In this document: piece by piece, positions 1 through 7,852 of the stretch
How the letters are laid out: every line of letters starts with the position of its first letter
How positions within the stretch are numbered: the first letter of the stretch is position 1
DNA from: Spirochaetales bacterium
Lineage (GTDB): Bacteria; Spirochaetota; Spirochaetia; SZUA-6; DRHE01
Length of the DNA: 27,188 nucleotides
Direction: 5' to 3'
Assembly: GCA_016930895.1 (NCBI GenBank)
Contig: JAFGFV010000029.1
Location: 1-27,188, forward strand
Translations under genes and position numbers: made by a program
Notes under the pieces: model-generated
Seen by the model: only the letters and a program-made list of their open reading frames with translations
What the model was told of the DNA's origin: nothing
The model's database searches: none

Positions 1-141
1 ACCGTCGGCAGCGTCGCGGAGGCCCGTGCAGCGGCGGAGGGTACGGCAGCTGTAGCAGGCGGCCCACGGACCCCTGGCGTCAACCCAGCGTACACTACAC
101 TGCCGGCAAGGTTCTTGACACTCCAGGAGCCCCCGTGTTCA
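1..141. other. Leading stretch, no assignable gene
   Basis: This GC-rich stretch precedes gatC and is cut by the window edge. The gatC reading frame stays open from base 1 to the gatC start, so an upstream coding end or a longer gatC N-terminus cannot be excluded. The translated stretch is Ala/Gly/Pro-rich and resembles nothing I recognise. TTGACA at 115-120 matches a -35 box, but only a weak -10 candidate follows (TTCAAT at 138-143). I see no RNA gene here. Confidence 0.4.
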
Positions 142-435
142 ATGGCCGTGCGCAAAGCCATGGAAAGGGATGAGCTTACGGTCACGGCCCAGCTGGCCCG
201 CCTGGAGGTTTCTCAAGCGGAGGGCGCACGCTTCGAGGCGGCGGTGGCCCAGATGCTGGAGTACTTCTCGAAGATGAAAGAGCTGGACGTGGAGGGTCTG
301 GCTCCGACCACGCAGCTGGTGCAGGAGAACCGCACGCGCGCCGACGAACCCGAGCAGCCTGCGGATGCGGGGCTGCTCCTGGCCAACGCGCCGGAGCTGG
401 AAGACCGCTTCATCGTCATCCCGAACGTCCTGTAG
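142..435 (+). CDS. gatC: Asp/Glu-tRNA amidotransferase subunit C
   Basis: GatC is the small scaffold subunit of the GatCAB amidotransferase. It wraps around GatA and holds it to GatB so that ammonia can pass between their active sites. The 97-aa product has the family pattern: an N-terminal helix with LARLEVSQ, a central LEYFSKMKELDVEGLAPTT segment, and a C-terminal LANAPELEDRFIVIPNVL that matches the usual ending. Length is normal for GatC (about 95-100 aa). The ATG at 142 is preceded by AGGAG at 125-129, a rather long 12-nt spacing. The in-frame ATG at 160 is a real alternative and fits some family members better. gatA follows after 19 bp, so the two are presumably co-transcribed. Confidence 0.9.
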   Translation: MAVRKAMERDELTVTAQLARLEVSQAEGARFEAAVAQMLEYFSKMKELDVEGLAPTTQLVQENRTRADEPEQPADAGLLLANAPELEDRFIVIPNVL

Positions 436-454
436 ACCTTACCCGAAGCGAATC

Positions 455-1909
455 ATGGTGAACACGGAACGCTGGCGTGCCCTCTTGTCCCGCGGCCAGG
501 AGCTGAGCTCCTGGGAGGATTGGGCCCGCGGGGTGGACGCGAAGCTCCACAGCTTTCTCCAGTTCGAGCCCGCCAGGGCGCTGGACCCCACCAGGGCGCT
601 GGACGGGGAACCCAGGACAGTGGACGGGGAACCCGGGGCGGTGAGACCGCTGGCAGGCACGCCCTTCGGCGTCAAGGACAACATCGCGGTGCGGTCCTTC
701 CGCCTGACCTGCGGCTCGCGCCTACTCTCCTCCTTCGTCTCTCCCTACACCGCCACGGCCGTCGCGCGCCTCCAGGCGGCGGGGGCCGTGCCTGTGGGCA
801 AGACCAACCTCGACGAGTTCGGCATGGGCTCCTCCACCCAGACCTCGGCCTTCGGCGCCACCGGCAACCCCTGGGACCTCGAGCGCGTGCCGGGCGGGTC
901 CAGCGGGGGGTCGGCGGCGGCGGTGGCGGCGGGCCTGGTGCCCTTCGCCCTGGGAAGCGACACCGGGGGCTCGGTGCGTCAGCCCGCGGCCTTCTGCGGG
1001 GTCTATGGACTCAAGCCCACCTACGGGACGGTCTCGCGCTACGGCCTGGTGGCCTACGCCTCCTCCCTGGAGACGATCGGAATCATCGCCAAGGAGCTCT
1101 CCTGGATACGGACCGTGTTCCCGGTGATCCGGGGCCTCGACCCCCGGGACCACTCGACCGTGGAGTACCGTCCGCCGGCGCCGCGGCAGGGCCGGCTCAA
1201 GGTCGGGATCCTGAGCTTCCCGGCGGCCGGTCCCGCTGAGGCCGGGCGCCTCAGCCCCGAGGTGCAGGCCGGCTGGGAGAAGGCCCTCGAGGCCCTGCCC
1301 GGGCTGGGCTTCGAGCTTGCCGAGGTCAAGCTCCCGATCCTGGACTACGTGGTGAGCGCCTACTACGTGATCGCCTGCGCGGAGGCCAGCGCCAACCTGG
1401 CCCGCTTCGACGGGGTGCGCTACGGCGAGCGCGCAGCGGAGGCCGACAACCCGGAGGAGCTGGTGCGCCTGTCCCGCAGCCGCGGTTTCGGCGAGGAGGT
1501 AAAGCTGCGCATCCTGCTGGGCACCTACGTCCTGCGCTCTGGGTTTCAGGACCAGTACTACCTGAGGGCCCAGCGGATCCGCACGGCGATCCGCCAGGAG
1601 CTGGAGCGGGTGTTCGCCGCGGTGGACCTGATCCTGCTGCCGGTGTATCCCTGCGCGGCCTTCAAGCGCGGGGAGGAGGGGCTGGACCCCTTCACCCAGA
1701 AGCTTTCGGACCTCTACACCTGCCTGGCCAACCTGGCGGGCCTGCCGGCCATGAGCTTCCCCGTCTCGGTCGAGAACGGCCTGCCGGTGGGCATGCAGTT
1801 CATGGCCCCTGCCTTCGCCGAGGAGCTTCTGTTCGAGGCCTGCGGACGCTACGAGGAGCACTATCCCGCCCCTGACAGCCCCCTGTACAGCCGGGAGTGG
1901 AGCCCCTGA
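455..1909 (+). CDS. gatA: Asp/Glu-tRNA amidotransferase subunit A (amidase)
   Basis: GatA is the glutaminase subunit of GatCAB: it hydrolyses Gln and sends ammonia to GatB for amidation of Glu-tRNA(Gln) or Asp-tRNA(Asn). The 484-aa product has the amidase-signature Ser-Ser-Lys triad. Lys74 is in FGVKDNIAV, the cis-Ser is in GGSSGGSAAA (S149/S150), and nucleophile Ser173 is in SDTGGSVRQPA. The conserved VGKTNLDEFGMGSST segment is also present. Length is typical for the family. The start at 455 lines up with the family N-terminus; an earlier in-frame start would run back through the end of gatC. Its stop TGA shares one base with the gatB ATG (TGATG), indicating translational coupling. Residues about 40-61 are a low-complexity insert made of two short duplications. 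Confidence 0.95.
   Translation: MVNTERWRALLSRGQELSSWEDWARGVDAKLHSFLQFEPARALDPTRALDGEPRTVDGEPGAVRPLAGTPFGVKDNIAVRSFRLTCGSRLLSSFVSPYTATAVARLQAAGAVPVGKTNLDEFGMGSSTQTSAFGATGNPWDLERVPGGSSGGSAAAVAAGLVPFALGSDTGGSVRQPAAFCGVYGLKPTYGTVSRYGLVAYASSLETIGIIAKELSWIRTVFPVIRGLDPRDHSTVEYRPPAPRQGRLKVGILSFPAAGPAEAGRLSPEVQAGWEKALEALPGLGFELAEVKLPILDYVVSAYYVIACAEASANLARFDGVRYGERAAEADNPEELVRLSRSRGFGEEVKLRILLGTYVLRSGFQDQYYLRAQRIRTAIRQELERVFAAVDLILLPVYPCAAFKRGEEGLDPFTQKLSDLYTCLANLAGLPAMSFPVSVENGLPVGMQFMAPAFAEELLFEACGRYEEHYPAPDSPLYSREWSP
573..634 (+). repeat. Nested short in-frame duplications in gatA
   Basis: Two short direct repeats lie side by side. A 14-bp unit, ccagggcgctggac, occurs at 573-586 and 591-604 (period 18). 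A 13-bp unit, ggacggggaaccc, occurs at 601-613 and 622-634 (period 21). Both periods are multiples of three. They encode an imperfect repeat (RALDPTRALDGEPRTVDGEP) just before the conserved PLAGTPFGVKDN motif. Replication slippage in a surface loop is the simplest explanation. Confidence 0.75.
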
Positions 1910-4326
1910 TGTACCAGTCCTACGTCGGCCTGGAGATCCACATGCACCTGCTCGCCAGGACCAAGGTCTTCTGCGGCTGCCGGGCCGCCTTCGGCGAAGA
2001 GCCCAACAGCAACGTCTGTCCGGTGTGCCTGGGCTATCCCGGGACCCTGCCGGCCCTGAACGAGGAGGCGGTGCGGATGGCCTACCTGGTGGCTCGGGCC
2101 CTGAGCTGCTCCCTGAGCCAGGCCGGGGTGTTCGAGCGCAAGAACTACTTCTACCCGGACATGCCCAAGAACTACCAGATCTCGCAGTTCGCCGAGCCCT
2201 TTGGGCGGGACGGATTCCTGGAGGTGGAGTTCCGCAAGCGCCGCAAGCGCGTGGCCATCAAGGAGGTGCACCTCGAAGAGGACGCCGGCAAGATGATCCA
2301 TGTCGGGGACCTGTCCCTGCTGGACTACAATCGGGCGGGCACTCCGCTCCTCGAGATCGTGACCGAGCCGGACCTGGAGGTCGGAGAGGAGGCGGAGGTG
2401 TTCCTGCAGGACTTCCGCCGGATGGTGCGCTACCTCGGAGTTTGCGATGGGAACATGGAACAGGGCTCCCTGCGCTGCGACGCCAACGTGTCGGTCAACC
2501 GCCGCGGCGAGGGCCTCGGGCGCAAGGTCGAGATCAAGAACCTGAACTCCTTCAAGTTCGTGCGCAAAGCCCTCAACTTCGAGATCGAGCGGCAGAAGGA
2601 GATCCTGGAACGCGGCGGCACCGTGACCCAGGAGACCCGGCTGTGGAACGAGAACCGGGATGTCACGGAAGGAATGCGCTCCAAGGAGAGCGCCCTGGAC
2701 TACCGCTACTTCCCCGAGCCGGACCTGCCTCCCTTCCGCCCCTCGCAGGAGTTCCTGCAGCGCGTCGAGGAGTCCCTGGTCGAGCTCCCCGGGCCCCGGC
2801 GCCGGCGCCTCATCGACAGCTACGGAATCAGCGAGGCCCAGGGGGATTTCCTCTGCGAGGAAAAGGCCACGGCGGACTACTTCGAGGAGGCGATGCGCCT
2901 GGGCGCCGACCCGCAGGGGGCGGCCCTCTGGATGGCGGCGGACGTCCAGAAGATCCTGAAGCGGGAAGGTCTGGCCCTCGGCGAGTGCCCTCTCACTCCG
3001 GCGCGGCTGGCGGAGCTTCTAGAGCTGATCGCGGGCGGTCGGATCCACGGGAAGATCGCCAAGCAGGTGCTGGAGGTGGTGTTCAGCGAGAACCAGGACC
3101 CCGGCACCGTGGTCCGGGAGAAGGGGTGGGAGCTCATCACCGACCGGCGTGAGCTCAAACGGGTGGTCGACCAGGTGCTGGCGGAGAACCCGGCGGCGGT
3201 CGAGCAGCTCAAAGCAGGGGACTCCAAGCCCATGGGCTTCTTCGTCGGGGAAGTGATGAAGAAGACCTCCGGCCGGGCGGAGCCCGGCCTGGTCAAGGAG
3301 CTCCTCAAGGAGAGCTTCTCGTTGAGCTTCGTCCAGGTCCTGTCCATGGGCGGGGCCATCACCGGCGCGAGCGGGGCCGACGGCGAGGTGTCCCCCGGAG
3401 CGCTGCACGGGCTGATCGGCCGGCTGGCCAAGGAGCCGGGGCTGCCGGATCACTTGCGCTTCGAAGAGATCGAGATCAGCCGCATCCTGAGCGAGGAGAT
3501 CCTGCCCGAGGACTGGGCCGCCCTGATCACGACCCTGGACGCGCACCTGGGCCGGGCGGGCGCCTCGGCGATCGTGGTGGCTCACGGGACCGACACCCTG
3601 GCCTACACGGCCAGCCTGCTGTTCTGGCTCTTTCCGGAGCCGCCCCTGCCGGTGGTGCTGACCGCGAGTCTCGACACCCGGGACGCCGCCGGGGCCCTGC
3701 GGGAGGCGATCTTCGCGGCGGTGCGTGAGCAGCCGGGGCTGTACGTGTGCCTGGAGGGCAAGCTCCTGTCGCCGCTGAATGTGAAGTTCGAGCGGGTGGC
3801 CTCCGGGGCCTTCCGCAATTGGAACCTGCCCGAGCCGCTGTACCGGCACCGCTCGATGGTGCTGCCGGCCCTTGCCGTTCCCAGGCGCGAGACCCTGACC
3901 TCCCGCCTCGAGGAGGCCCTCAACCAGGTCTGCATCCTCAAGGTCTATCCGGGGATGAAGGGGGACACCCTGATCGCCCTGATGGAGGCCGGCGTGCGCT
4001 ACTTCGTTCTCGAGCTCTACGACACCGGCACGGCCAACCTGCGGGAGTCGCCCTACTCGCTGCGCAAGGCCTTTCTGGAGGGGCGGGAGCGGGGAGTGCA
4101 GTTCTTCTGCACCTCCCAGCAGGAGGGGATCGTGGACTTCGCCGGCTACGTGACCTCCCACGAGCTGTGGCGGGAGGGGGCGGTGCCCATGGGCGCGCTG
4201 ACCACGGAGAGCGCCTACACGCGCCTGCTGGCGGCGCTGCTGACCACGGCGGGGGAGCCGGCAGCCGAGCGGGCCGAACAGGTCTTGAGGATCATGGAGG
4301 AAGCCAATGCGGACCTTGCTGGCTGA
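1909..4326 (+). CDS. gatB: GatB fused to an asparaginase/GatD-like domain
   Basis: The N-terminal part (residues 1 to about 470) is GatB, which binds misacylated tRNA, phosphorylates the carboxylate and amidates it. It shows YVGLEIHMHL, a zinc-type C22-x-C24...C37-x2-C40 set, EDAGKMIH and KVEIKNLNSF, then the helical/YqeY tail. Ordinary GatB ends near 480 aa, but this protein continues to 805. Residues about 473-805 read as a type I/II L-asparaginase or archaeal GatD-like domain: SMGGAITGAS at 479, LPEDWAALI, VVAHGTDTL (T561, D562) and a lysine at K626 in NVKFERV. The usual GGTIA nucleophile Thr is Ala483. The start is the ATG overlapping the gatA stop. The gene overlaps the next by 20 bp. 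I am sure of GatB and of the fold of the extension; whether the extension is active is open. Confidence 0.93.
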   Translation: MYQSYVGLEIHMHLLARTKVFCGCRAAFGEEPNSNVCPVCLGYPGTLPALNEEAVRMAYLVARALSCSLSQAGVFERKNYFYPDMPKNYQISQFAEPFGRDGFLEVEFRKRRKRVAIKEVHLEEDAGKMIHVGDLSLLDYNRAGTPLLEIVTEPDLEVGEEAEVFLQDFRRMVRYLGVCDGNMEQGSLRCDANVSVNRRGEGLGRKVEIKNLNSFKFVRKALNFEIERQKEILERGGTVTQETRLWNENRDVTEGMRSKESALDYRYFPEPDLPPFRPSQEFLQRVEESLVELPGPRRRRLIDSYGISEAQGDFLCEEKATADYFEEAMRLGADPQGAALWMAADVQKILKREGLALGECPLTPARLAELLELIAGGRIHGKIAKQVLEVVFSENQDPGTVVREKGWELITDRRELKRVVDQVLAENPAAVEQLKAGDSKPMGFFVGEVMKKTSGRAEPGLVKELLKESFSLSFVQVLSMGGAITGASGADGEVSPGALHGLIGRLAKEPGLPDHLRFEEIEISRILSEEILPEDWAALITTLDAHLGRAGASAIVVAHGTDTLAYTASLLFWLFPEPPLPVVLTASLDTRDAAGALREAIFAAVREQPGLYVCLEGKLLSPLNVKFERVASGAFRNWNLPEPLYRHRSMVLPALAVPRRETLTSRLEEALNQVCILKVYPGMKGDTLIALMEAGVRYFVLELYDTGTANLRESPYSLRKAFLEGRERGVQFFCTSQQEGIVDFAGYVTSHELWREGAVPMGALTTESAYTRLLAALLTTAGEPAAERAEQVLRIMEEANADLAG

Positions 4327-5587
4327 GATCGACCGGCACCCGGGCCAGGAGGTCACCGTGGCCGGGTGGGTGCACCGCATCCGGGAGCTGGGAGCGATCT
4401 CTTTCCTCCTGCTGCGGGACTGTAGCGGCCAGGGGCAGCTGGTGCTCGAGGGCAAGGCCCAGCTCACCCAGGAGTCGGTGGTTCGTGCGGTTGGCACGGT
4501 GGCGGCCAATCCCAAGGCCCCGGGGGGCTTCGAGCTCCAGGTCAAGAGCCTGGAGGTGGTGGCCGCCGCGGAACCGGAGCTGCCGATCGCCGTGAACCAG
4601 GACCCGGAGAAGCTCTCCCTGGAGGCGGTGCTGGACCACCGCATGATCTCGCTTCGCAATCCCAAGATCCTGTCGATCTTCCGGCTGCAGTCTTCGATCC
4701 TCGAGCTGTTCGCAGGGCACATGCGCAGCGAGGGCTTCACGGAAATCAAGACCTCCAAGCTCATCGGCACCGGAACCGAGGGCGGCACCGGGCTGTTCAG
4801 CGTCGAGTACTTCGACACCAAGGTCTTCCTGGCCCAGTCGCCGCAGTTCTACAAGCAGGCCATGGTCTCCTCGGGCCTGGAGAAGGTGTTCGAGATCGGC
4901 TGCGCGTACCGGGCGGAGAAGCACGAGACCCCTCGGCACCTGAACGAGTACGTGTCCCTGGACGTGGAGACCGCGTGGATCGACAGCGAACAGGAGCTGA
5001 TGGACCTGGAGGTGCGGATCCTGAAGGCTGTCTTTGCCGGGGTGCAGCGGGAGCGCAGCGCCGAGCTCGGCCTGTGGGGGGCCACGGTGCCTTCGGCGGA
5101 AGAGGTGGAGCGTATCCCCCGGGTGAGCCACGAGGAGGCCAGGCAGATCATCTCCGGGCGCGGGGGGCGCAAGGTCTACGAGATCAACCCGGAGGGAGAG
5201 CGCCTGCTGTGCGAATGGGCGCTGGAGAAGCACGGGGTGGAGGCGGCCTTTGTCTACGCCTGGCCGCGGAAGAAGCGCCCCTTCTACACCTATCCCCGGC
5301 AGGACGACAAGCGCCTGACCATGAGTTTCGACCTGTTGTTCCGGGGCCTGGAGGTCACCACCGGGGGCCGGAGGATCCACGAGTACCCCATGCTCCTGGA
5401 GAGCCTGGAGCTGCTCGGGCTCGCCCCGGAGGGGCTTGCGGATTACCTGTCGATCTTCAAGTACGGCTGTCCGCCCCACGGAGGATTCGCCATCGGGCTG
5501 GAGCGCCTGACCCAGAAGATCCTGGGGCTGGCCAACGTCAAGGAGGCGAGCCTCTTTCCTCGAGACCGGAAGCGCATCCGCCCGTAG
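4307..5587 (+). CDS. aspS: Archaeal-type aspartyl-tRNA synthetase (probably non-discriminating)
   Basis: This class II synthetase charges tRNA with Asp. The 426-aa length and lack of the bacterial insertion domain put it in the archaeal/AspRS2 type rather than the roughly 590-aa bacterial type. An OB-fold anticodon domain (residues 1 to about 100) includes GWVHRIRELG. The Asp-binding signature is FLAQSPQFYKQ (K183). Motif 2 is CAYRAEKHETPRHLNE (R202) and motif 3 is GGFAIGLERL (R400). The QSPQxxK motif argues for AspRS over the related AsnRS. Archaeal AspRSs differ in the OB fold between Asp-only and relaxed forms; His23 is compatible with the relaxed form. The operon context supports it, because Asp-tRNA(Asn) made here would be the substrate of the adjacent GatCAB. 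Confidence 0.92.
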   Translation: MRTLLAEIDRHPGQEVTVAGWVHRIRELGAISFLLLRDCSGQGQLVLEGKAQLTQESVVRAVGTVAANPKAPGGFELQVKSLEVVAAAEPELPIAVNQDPEKLSLEAVLDHRMISLRNPKILSIFRLQSSILELFAGHMRSEGFTEIKTSKLIGTGTEGGTGLFSVEYFDTKVFLAQSPQFYKQAMVSSGLEKVFEIGCAYRAEKHETPRHLNEYVSLDVETAWIDSEQELMDLEVRILKAVFAGVQRERSAELGLWGATVPSAEEVERIPRVSHEEARQIISGRGGRKVYEINPEGERLLCEWALEKHGVEAAFVYAWPRKKRPFYTYPRQDDKRLTMSFDLLFRGLEVTTGGRRIHEYPMLLESLELLGLAPEGLADYLSIFKYGCPPHGGFAIGLERLTQKILGLANVKEASLFPRDRKRIRP

Positions 5588-5609
5588 GCAGAGGGCAGGA
5601 AGGGATATC

Positions 5610-7136
5610 ATGAGCGCGTTCATTCTCTCGCACGATCTGGGCACCACCGGCGACAAGGCAACCCTGTTCAGCGCTGCGGGTGAGCTCGTGGGCAGCTGCT
5701 TCAGCGAATACGCGACCTCCTATCCGAGGCAGGGATGGGCGGAGCAGGATCCCGCCGCGTATTGGAGGGCGTTCTGCGCGTCCACCGGGGCTCTGCTGCA
5801 GAAGACCGAGATCAGCCCGTCGGATGTGGCCGCCGTCTCCTTCTCCGGACAGATGATGGCGGCGCTTCCGGTGGATGCGCGCGGGGAGCCCCTGAGGAAC
5901 TCGATCATCTGGGCCGACCTGCGCTCCACGAAGCAGGCCGAGGAGCTTTCCCGGCGGATCGATGCCGACAGGGTCTACGAGCTCACCGGGCACCGCCTGA
6001 GCGCCTCGTACTCCGCGACCAAGATCATGTGGCTTCGGGAAAACGAGCCCGAGCTGTACAGGAAGACCGCCAAGTTCATCCACGCCAAAGACTATCTGGT
6101 CTTGCGTCTCACCGGCCGGATGGTCACCGACTACTCCGATGCCTCGGGGATGAACCTCCTCGATATCAGGGCTCTGACATGGTCACAGGAGATGCTGGAG
6201 GCCTCGCAGATCGACGAGGACAAGCTGCCCGAGATCGTGGAGTCGACCCAGGTGGTCGGAAAGATCCGCAGGGAAGCGGCCGCCGAGTGCGGCCTCACCG
6301 AAGGGACGCCGGTGGTGATCGGGGGCGGCGACGGCGCCTGCGCGACCTGCGGCGCCGGTGTGGTGGCCGAAGGGGAGGCCTACATCTACCTCGGGACGTC
6401 GACCTGGATGGCCATCGCGGCCAACAAGCCTTTGATCGATCCGCGCCGCAGGACCTTCACCTTCTGCCATTTCCTGAAGGGGCTGTATTTCCCCGCGGGG
6501 ACCATGCAGAGCGGCGGGGGCTCGTTCCAGTGGCTCAAGAACGTGCTGGCCGATTCGGACAGCACGGCCGCGGCGAAGGCGGGCGTGGACGTGTACGATT
6601 TGCTGACCCGAGAGGCCGAAGGTGTGCCCTGTGGGTCGGAGGGGGTGGTGTTCCTGCCCTACCTGATGGGGGAGAGGAGTCCCCTGTGGAATCCTGACGC
6701 CAGGGCCTGCTTCATCGGCCTGTCCGTGGTGCACAGGAAGCCGCACCTCGTGCGCGCCGTGCTGGAGGGCGTGGCGTTCAACATGAAGCTCATCGAGGAG
6801 GCCTTCGAGGAACAGGGCGTGAGCCCCGCGGAAATCCGCATGATCGGCGGCGGGGCGAGGAGCAGGCTTTGGCGCGGGATATTCGCCGATATCATGGAGA
6901 AGCCGATCGCCAAGCTGAATTTCATCGAAGAGGCCACCGCCGTCGGGGCGGCGATTGCCGGCGGGGTGGGCGTGGGAATGTTTTCCTCCATCGGCGACGC
7001 GGGGAGGATCGTCAAGGTCGTGGAGAGAACCGAGGCCAACCCGGAGTGCTTTCCGGCCTACCGCAAGGGCTACCGGATCTTCCAGAAGAGCTACGCCCAG
7101 CTCGAAGGGATCTTCAGGGACCTGGCAGAAGAATAG
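5610..7136 (+). CDS. FGGY-family carbohydrate kinase (xylulokinase-like)
   Basis: This 508-aa protein belongs to the FGGY sugar kinases, which move phosphate from ATP to a sugar or polyol in the cytoplasm. It has the N-terminal phosphate-binding motif HDLGTTGDKA (D9), WADLRS near residue 101, the putative catalytic base Asp241 in VVIGGGDGACATCGAG, and the C-terminal IRMIGGGARSRLW nucleotide-binding motif. Overall it looks like XylB. However, the usual xylulokinase GQMHG is GQMMA here (80-84), so the substrate may not be D-xylulose and I give no symbol. AGGAAGGG precedes the ATG. It starts 22 bp after aspS on the same strand and may be read through, though no functional tie to tRNA charging is evident. 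No sugar transporter or isomerase gene is nearby. Confidence 0.85.
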   Translation: MSAFILSHDLGTTGDKATLFSAAGELVGSCFSEYATSYPRQGWAEQDPAAYWRAFCASTGALLQKTEISPSDVAAVSFSGQMMAALPVDARGEPLRNSIIWADLRSTKQAEELSRRIDADRVYELTGHRLSASYSATKIMWLRENEPELYRKTAKFIHAKDYLVLRLTGRMVTDYSDASGMNLLDIRALTWSQEMLEASQIDEDKLPEIVESTQVVGKIRREAAAECGLTEGTPVVIGGGDGACATCGAGVVAEGEAYIYLGTSTWMAIAANKPLIDPRRRTFTFCHFLKGLYFPAGTMQSGGGSFQWLKNVLADSDSTAAAKAGVDVYDLLTREAEGVPCGSEGVVFLPYLMGERSPLWNPDARACFIGLSVVHRKPHLVRAVLEGVAFNMKLIEEAFEEQGVSPAEIRMIGGGARSRLWRGIFADIMEKPIAKLNFIEEATAVGAAIAGGVGVGMFSSIGDAGRIVKVVERTEANPECFPAYRKGYRIFQKSYAQLEGIFRDLAEE

Positions 7137-7142
7137 AGGAAG

Positions 7143-7157
7143 CCCGCCGGGGGCGGG
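7143..7157. terminator. Short GC hairpin between convergent genes
   Basis: CCCGCC at 7143-7148 and GGCGGG at 7152-7157 form a perfect 6-bp stem with a GGG loop. It lies in the 23-bp gap between the sugar kinase and the convergent methyltransferase. There is no clear T-run on either side, so a function as an intrinsic terminator is only possible. Confidence 0.3.
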
Positions 7158-7159
7158 TC

Positions 7160-7852
7160 TCAGCTCCCCGTTCCTCTGAGCCGCTCCAGCTCCTCTTCCA
7201 GGTCCTCCAGCTCCTGGATCATGGCCGGCCGCACCGAGTGGATCGGCACCCTCGCCCGCAAGTCCGCGATTCGCTCTTCGAGGATCCGCAGCCGGGAGTC
7301 CTCCGCCTTCCTGTAGTTCAGCAGGGTGCCCCGCTCCAGAGTCTCCTCGTGGACCAGCTCCCGGTCGAGCTCGCTGACCAGGGCGAAGCCGTTGTTCTGC
7401 ATCTCCCCCTTGAAGCGTTCCAGGCCGCGGGAATCCAGGTGCATCGGGTACACCGATATCCGCGCGTCCGGGCGGGCCACCCTCCACACTTCCTTCAACA
7501 GCCGCTCCGTGGCGGGGTCCATCGGCCGGAAATACCAGAAGATGTCGTACAGCAGCACGAAGTCGACCGCATCCCCGGGCAGCGGTATCGCCTGTTCCAC
7601 ATTCCGCTCGATGACCCGGATGTTCCGCAGACCGCATGCTGCGGCTTCACGCTTCAAGGTGTCGAGCCGGTCCGCGTCACTGTCGACGGCGTACACCAGA
7701 CCGGAGGCTCCCACGAGGGCTGCGGCGGCGATGGCATAGTTGCCCGACCCGCAGCAGCAATCCAGGACGAGGTGGCCTTCGGCGATCCCGACCTCCTGCA
7801 ACAGGGTTTCCAGATGCGTCTGCCACTGCTGTGGCGAAGGATCCCGCTCCAT
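7160..7852 (-). CDS. Class I SAM-dependent methyltransferase
   Basis: This 230-aa protein has a Rossmann-type SAM-binding fold. Motif I is VLDCCCGSGNYAI (residues 29-41), and the acidic residue that would bind the ribose is D57 in VYAVDSDADRL. Next come IRVIERNVEQ and VDFVLLYDIFWYF, then LLKEVWRVARPDARISVYPMH, as in UbiE/ArsM-like small-molecule methyltransferases. The last 50 residues are charged and probably helical. The substrate cannot be read from the sequence. The ATG overlaps the stop of the upstream aldo/keto reductase gene (TGATG), so the pair is translationally coupled and probably acts in one pathway. The same frame stays open upstream through the reductase gene, but that part has no family similarity. 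Confidence 0.85.
   Translation of the reverse strand: MERDPSPQQWQTHLETLLQEVGIAEGHLVLDCCCGSGNYAIAAAALVGASGLVYAVDSDADRLDTLKREAAACGLRNIRVIERNVEQAIPLPGDAVDFVLLYDIFWYFRPMDPATERLLKEVWRVARPDARISVYPMHLDSRGLERFKGEMQNNGFALVSELDRELVHEETLERGTLLNYRKAEDSRLRILEERIADLRARVPIHSVRPAMIQELEDLEEELERLRGTGS

Noticed and set aside
115..120. TTGACA before gatC as a -35 box
   Set aside because: The only -10-like hexamer at 17 bp (TTCAAT) overlaps the proposed start codon, so a promoter here would exclude that start; the evidence is too weak to annotate.
3019..4821. A 600-codon minus-strand open frame opposite gatB and aspS
   Set aside because: The plus strand has clear GatB, asparaginase and AspRS motifs; the antisense frame has shadow composition and spans two genes.
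4307..5587. Asparaginyl-tRNA synthetase as the identity of the class II synthetase
   Set aside because: The QSPQxxK aspartate-binding motif and the GatCAB context favour AspRS over the related AsnRS.
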